Below are positions 6,610-6,610 of a stretch of DNA of 6,610 nucleotides, piece after piece (the stretch's first letter is position 1; each line of letters begins with the position of its first letter). Source of the stretch: an uncultured Burkholderiales bacterium (GTDB lineage Bacteria; Pseudomonadota; Gammaproteobacteria; Burkholderiales; Burkholderiaceae_C); NCBI GenBank assembly GCA_903856875.1, contig CAIODE010000217.1, forward strand, positions 1-6,610, given 5' to 3'. A program made the position numbers and the translations under genes. The notes under the pieces were generated by a model. It saw only the letters and a program-made list of their open reading frames with translations, had not been told where the DNA came from and did no database searches.

Positions 6610-6610
6610 A

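Overview
The window looks like ordinary chromosomal DNA from a betaproteobacterium, probably order Burkholderiales and perhaps Comamonadaceae. That placement is inferred from protein style: an Ala/Pro-rich formate dehydrogenase gamma subunit, a TTGCGQ-type FdhD, a long YbbP-like permease, and an Smr/RadC pair. Base composition is moderate and fairly even, coding density is very high, and there is no sign of insertion sequences, phage, CRISPR, tRNA or rRNA genes.

Layout: the left third (1-2590) is the 3' end of a membrane-bound respiratory formate dehydrogenase locus. It holds the cytochrome b gamma subunit (its start lies before the window), a small secreted Ala/Pro-rich protein with two cysteines and no assigned function, a convincing intrinsic terminator, then fdhD, the sulfurtransferase that activates the molybdenum cofactor of formate dehydrogenase. 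The catalytic and iron-sulfur subunits would be expected just upstream, outside the window. fdhD overlaps by 11 bases a large FtsX/YbbP-type ABC transporter permease (2580-5189), which appears without an ATPase partner here.

The right third is on the minus strand: radC (JAMM/MPN-domain protein with intact metal motif) followed 42 bases later by an Smr-domain protein, probably one transcription unit. The permease and smr genes converge with a single base between their stop codons. A short leader (6544-6610) upstream of radC holds small inverted repeats but no clear promoter.

Functionally, the first three genes serve periplasmic formate oxidation: electron transfer to quinone through the diheme gamma subunit, and maturation of the enzyme by FdhD. 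The permease is likely a cell-envelope protein that is only translationally linked to fdhD. The Smr and RadC genes are separate housekeeping genes. I found no strong evidence for a new system. The best leads are the small two-cysteine secreted protein, the single-cysteine FdhD, and the orphan permease tied to fdhD.
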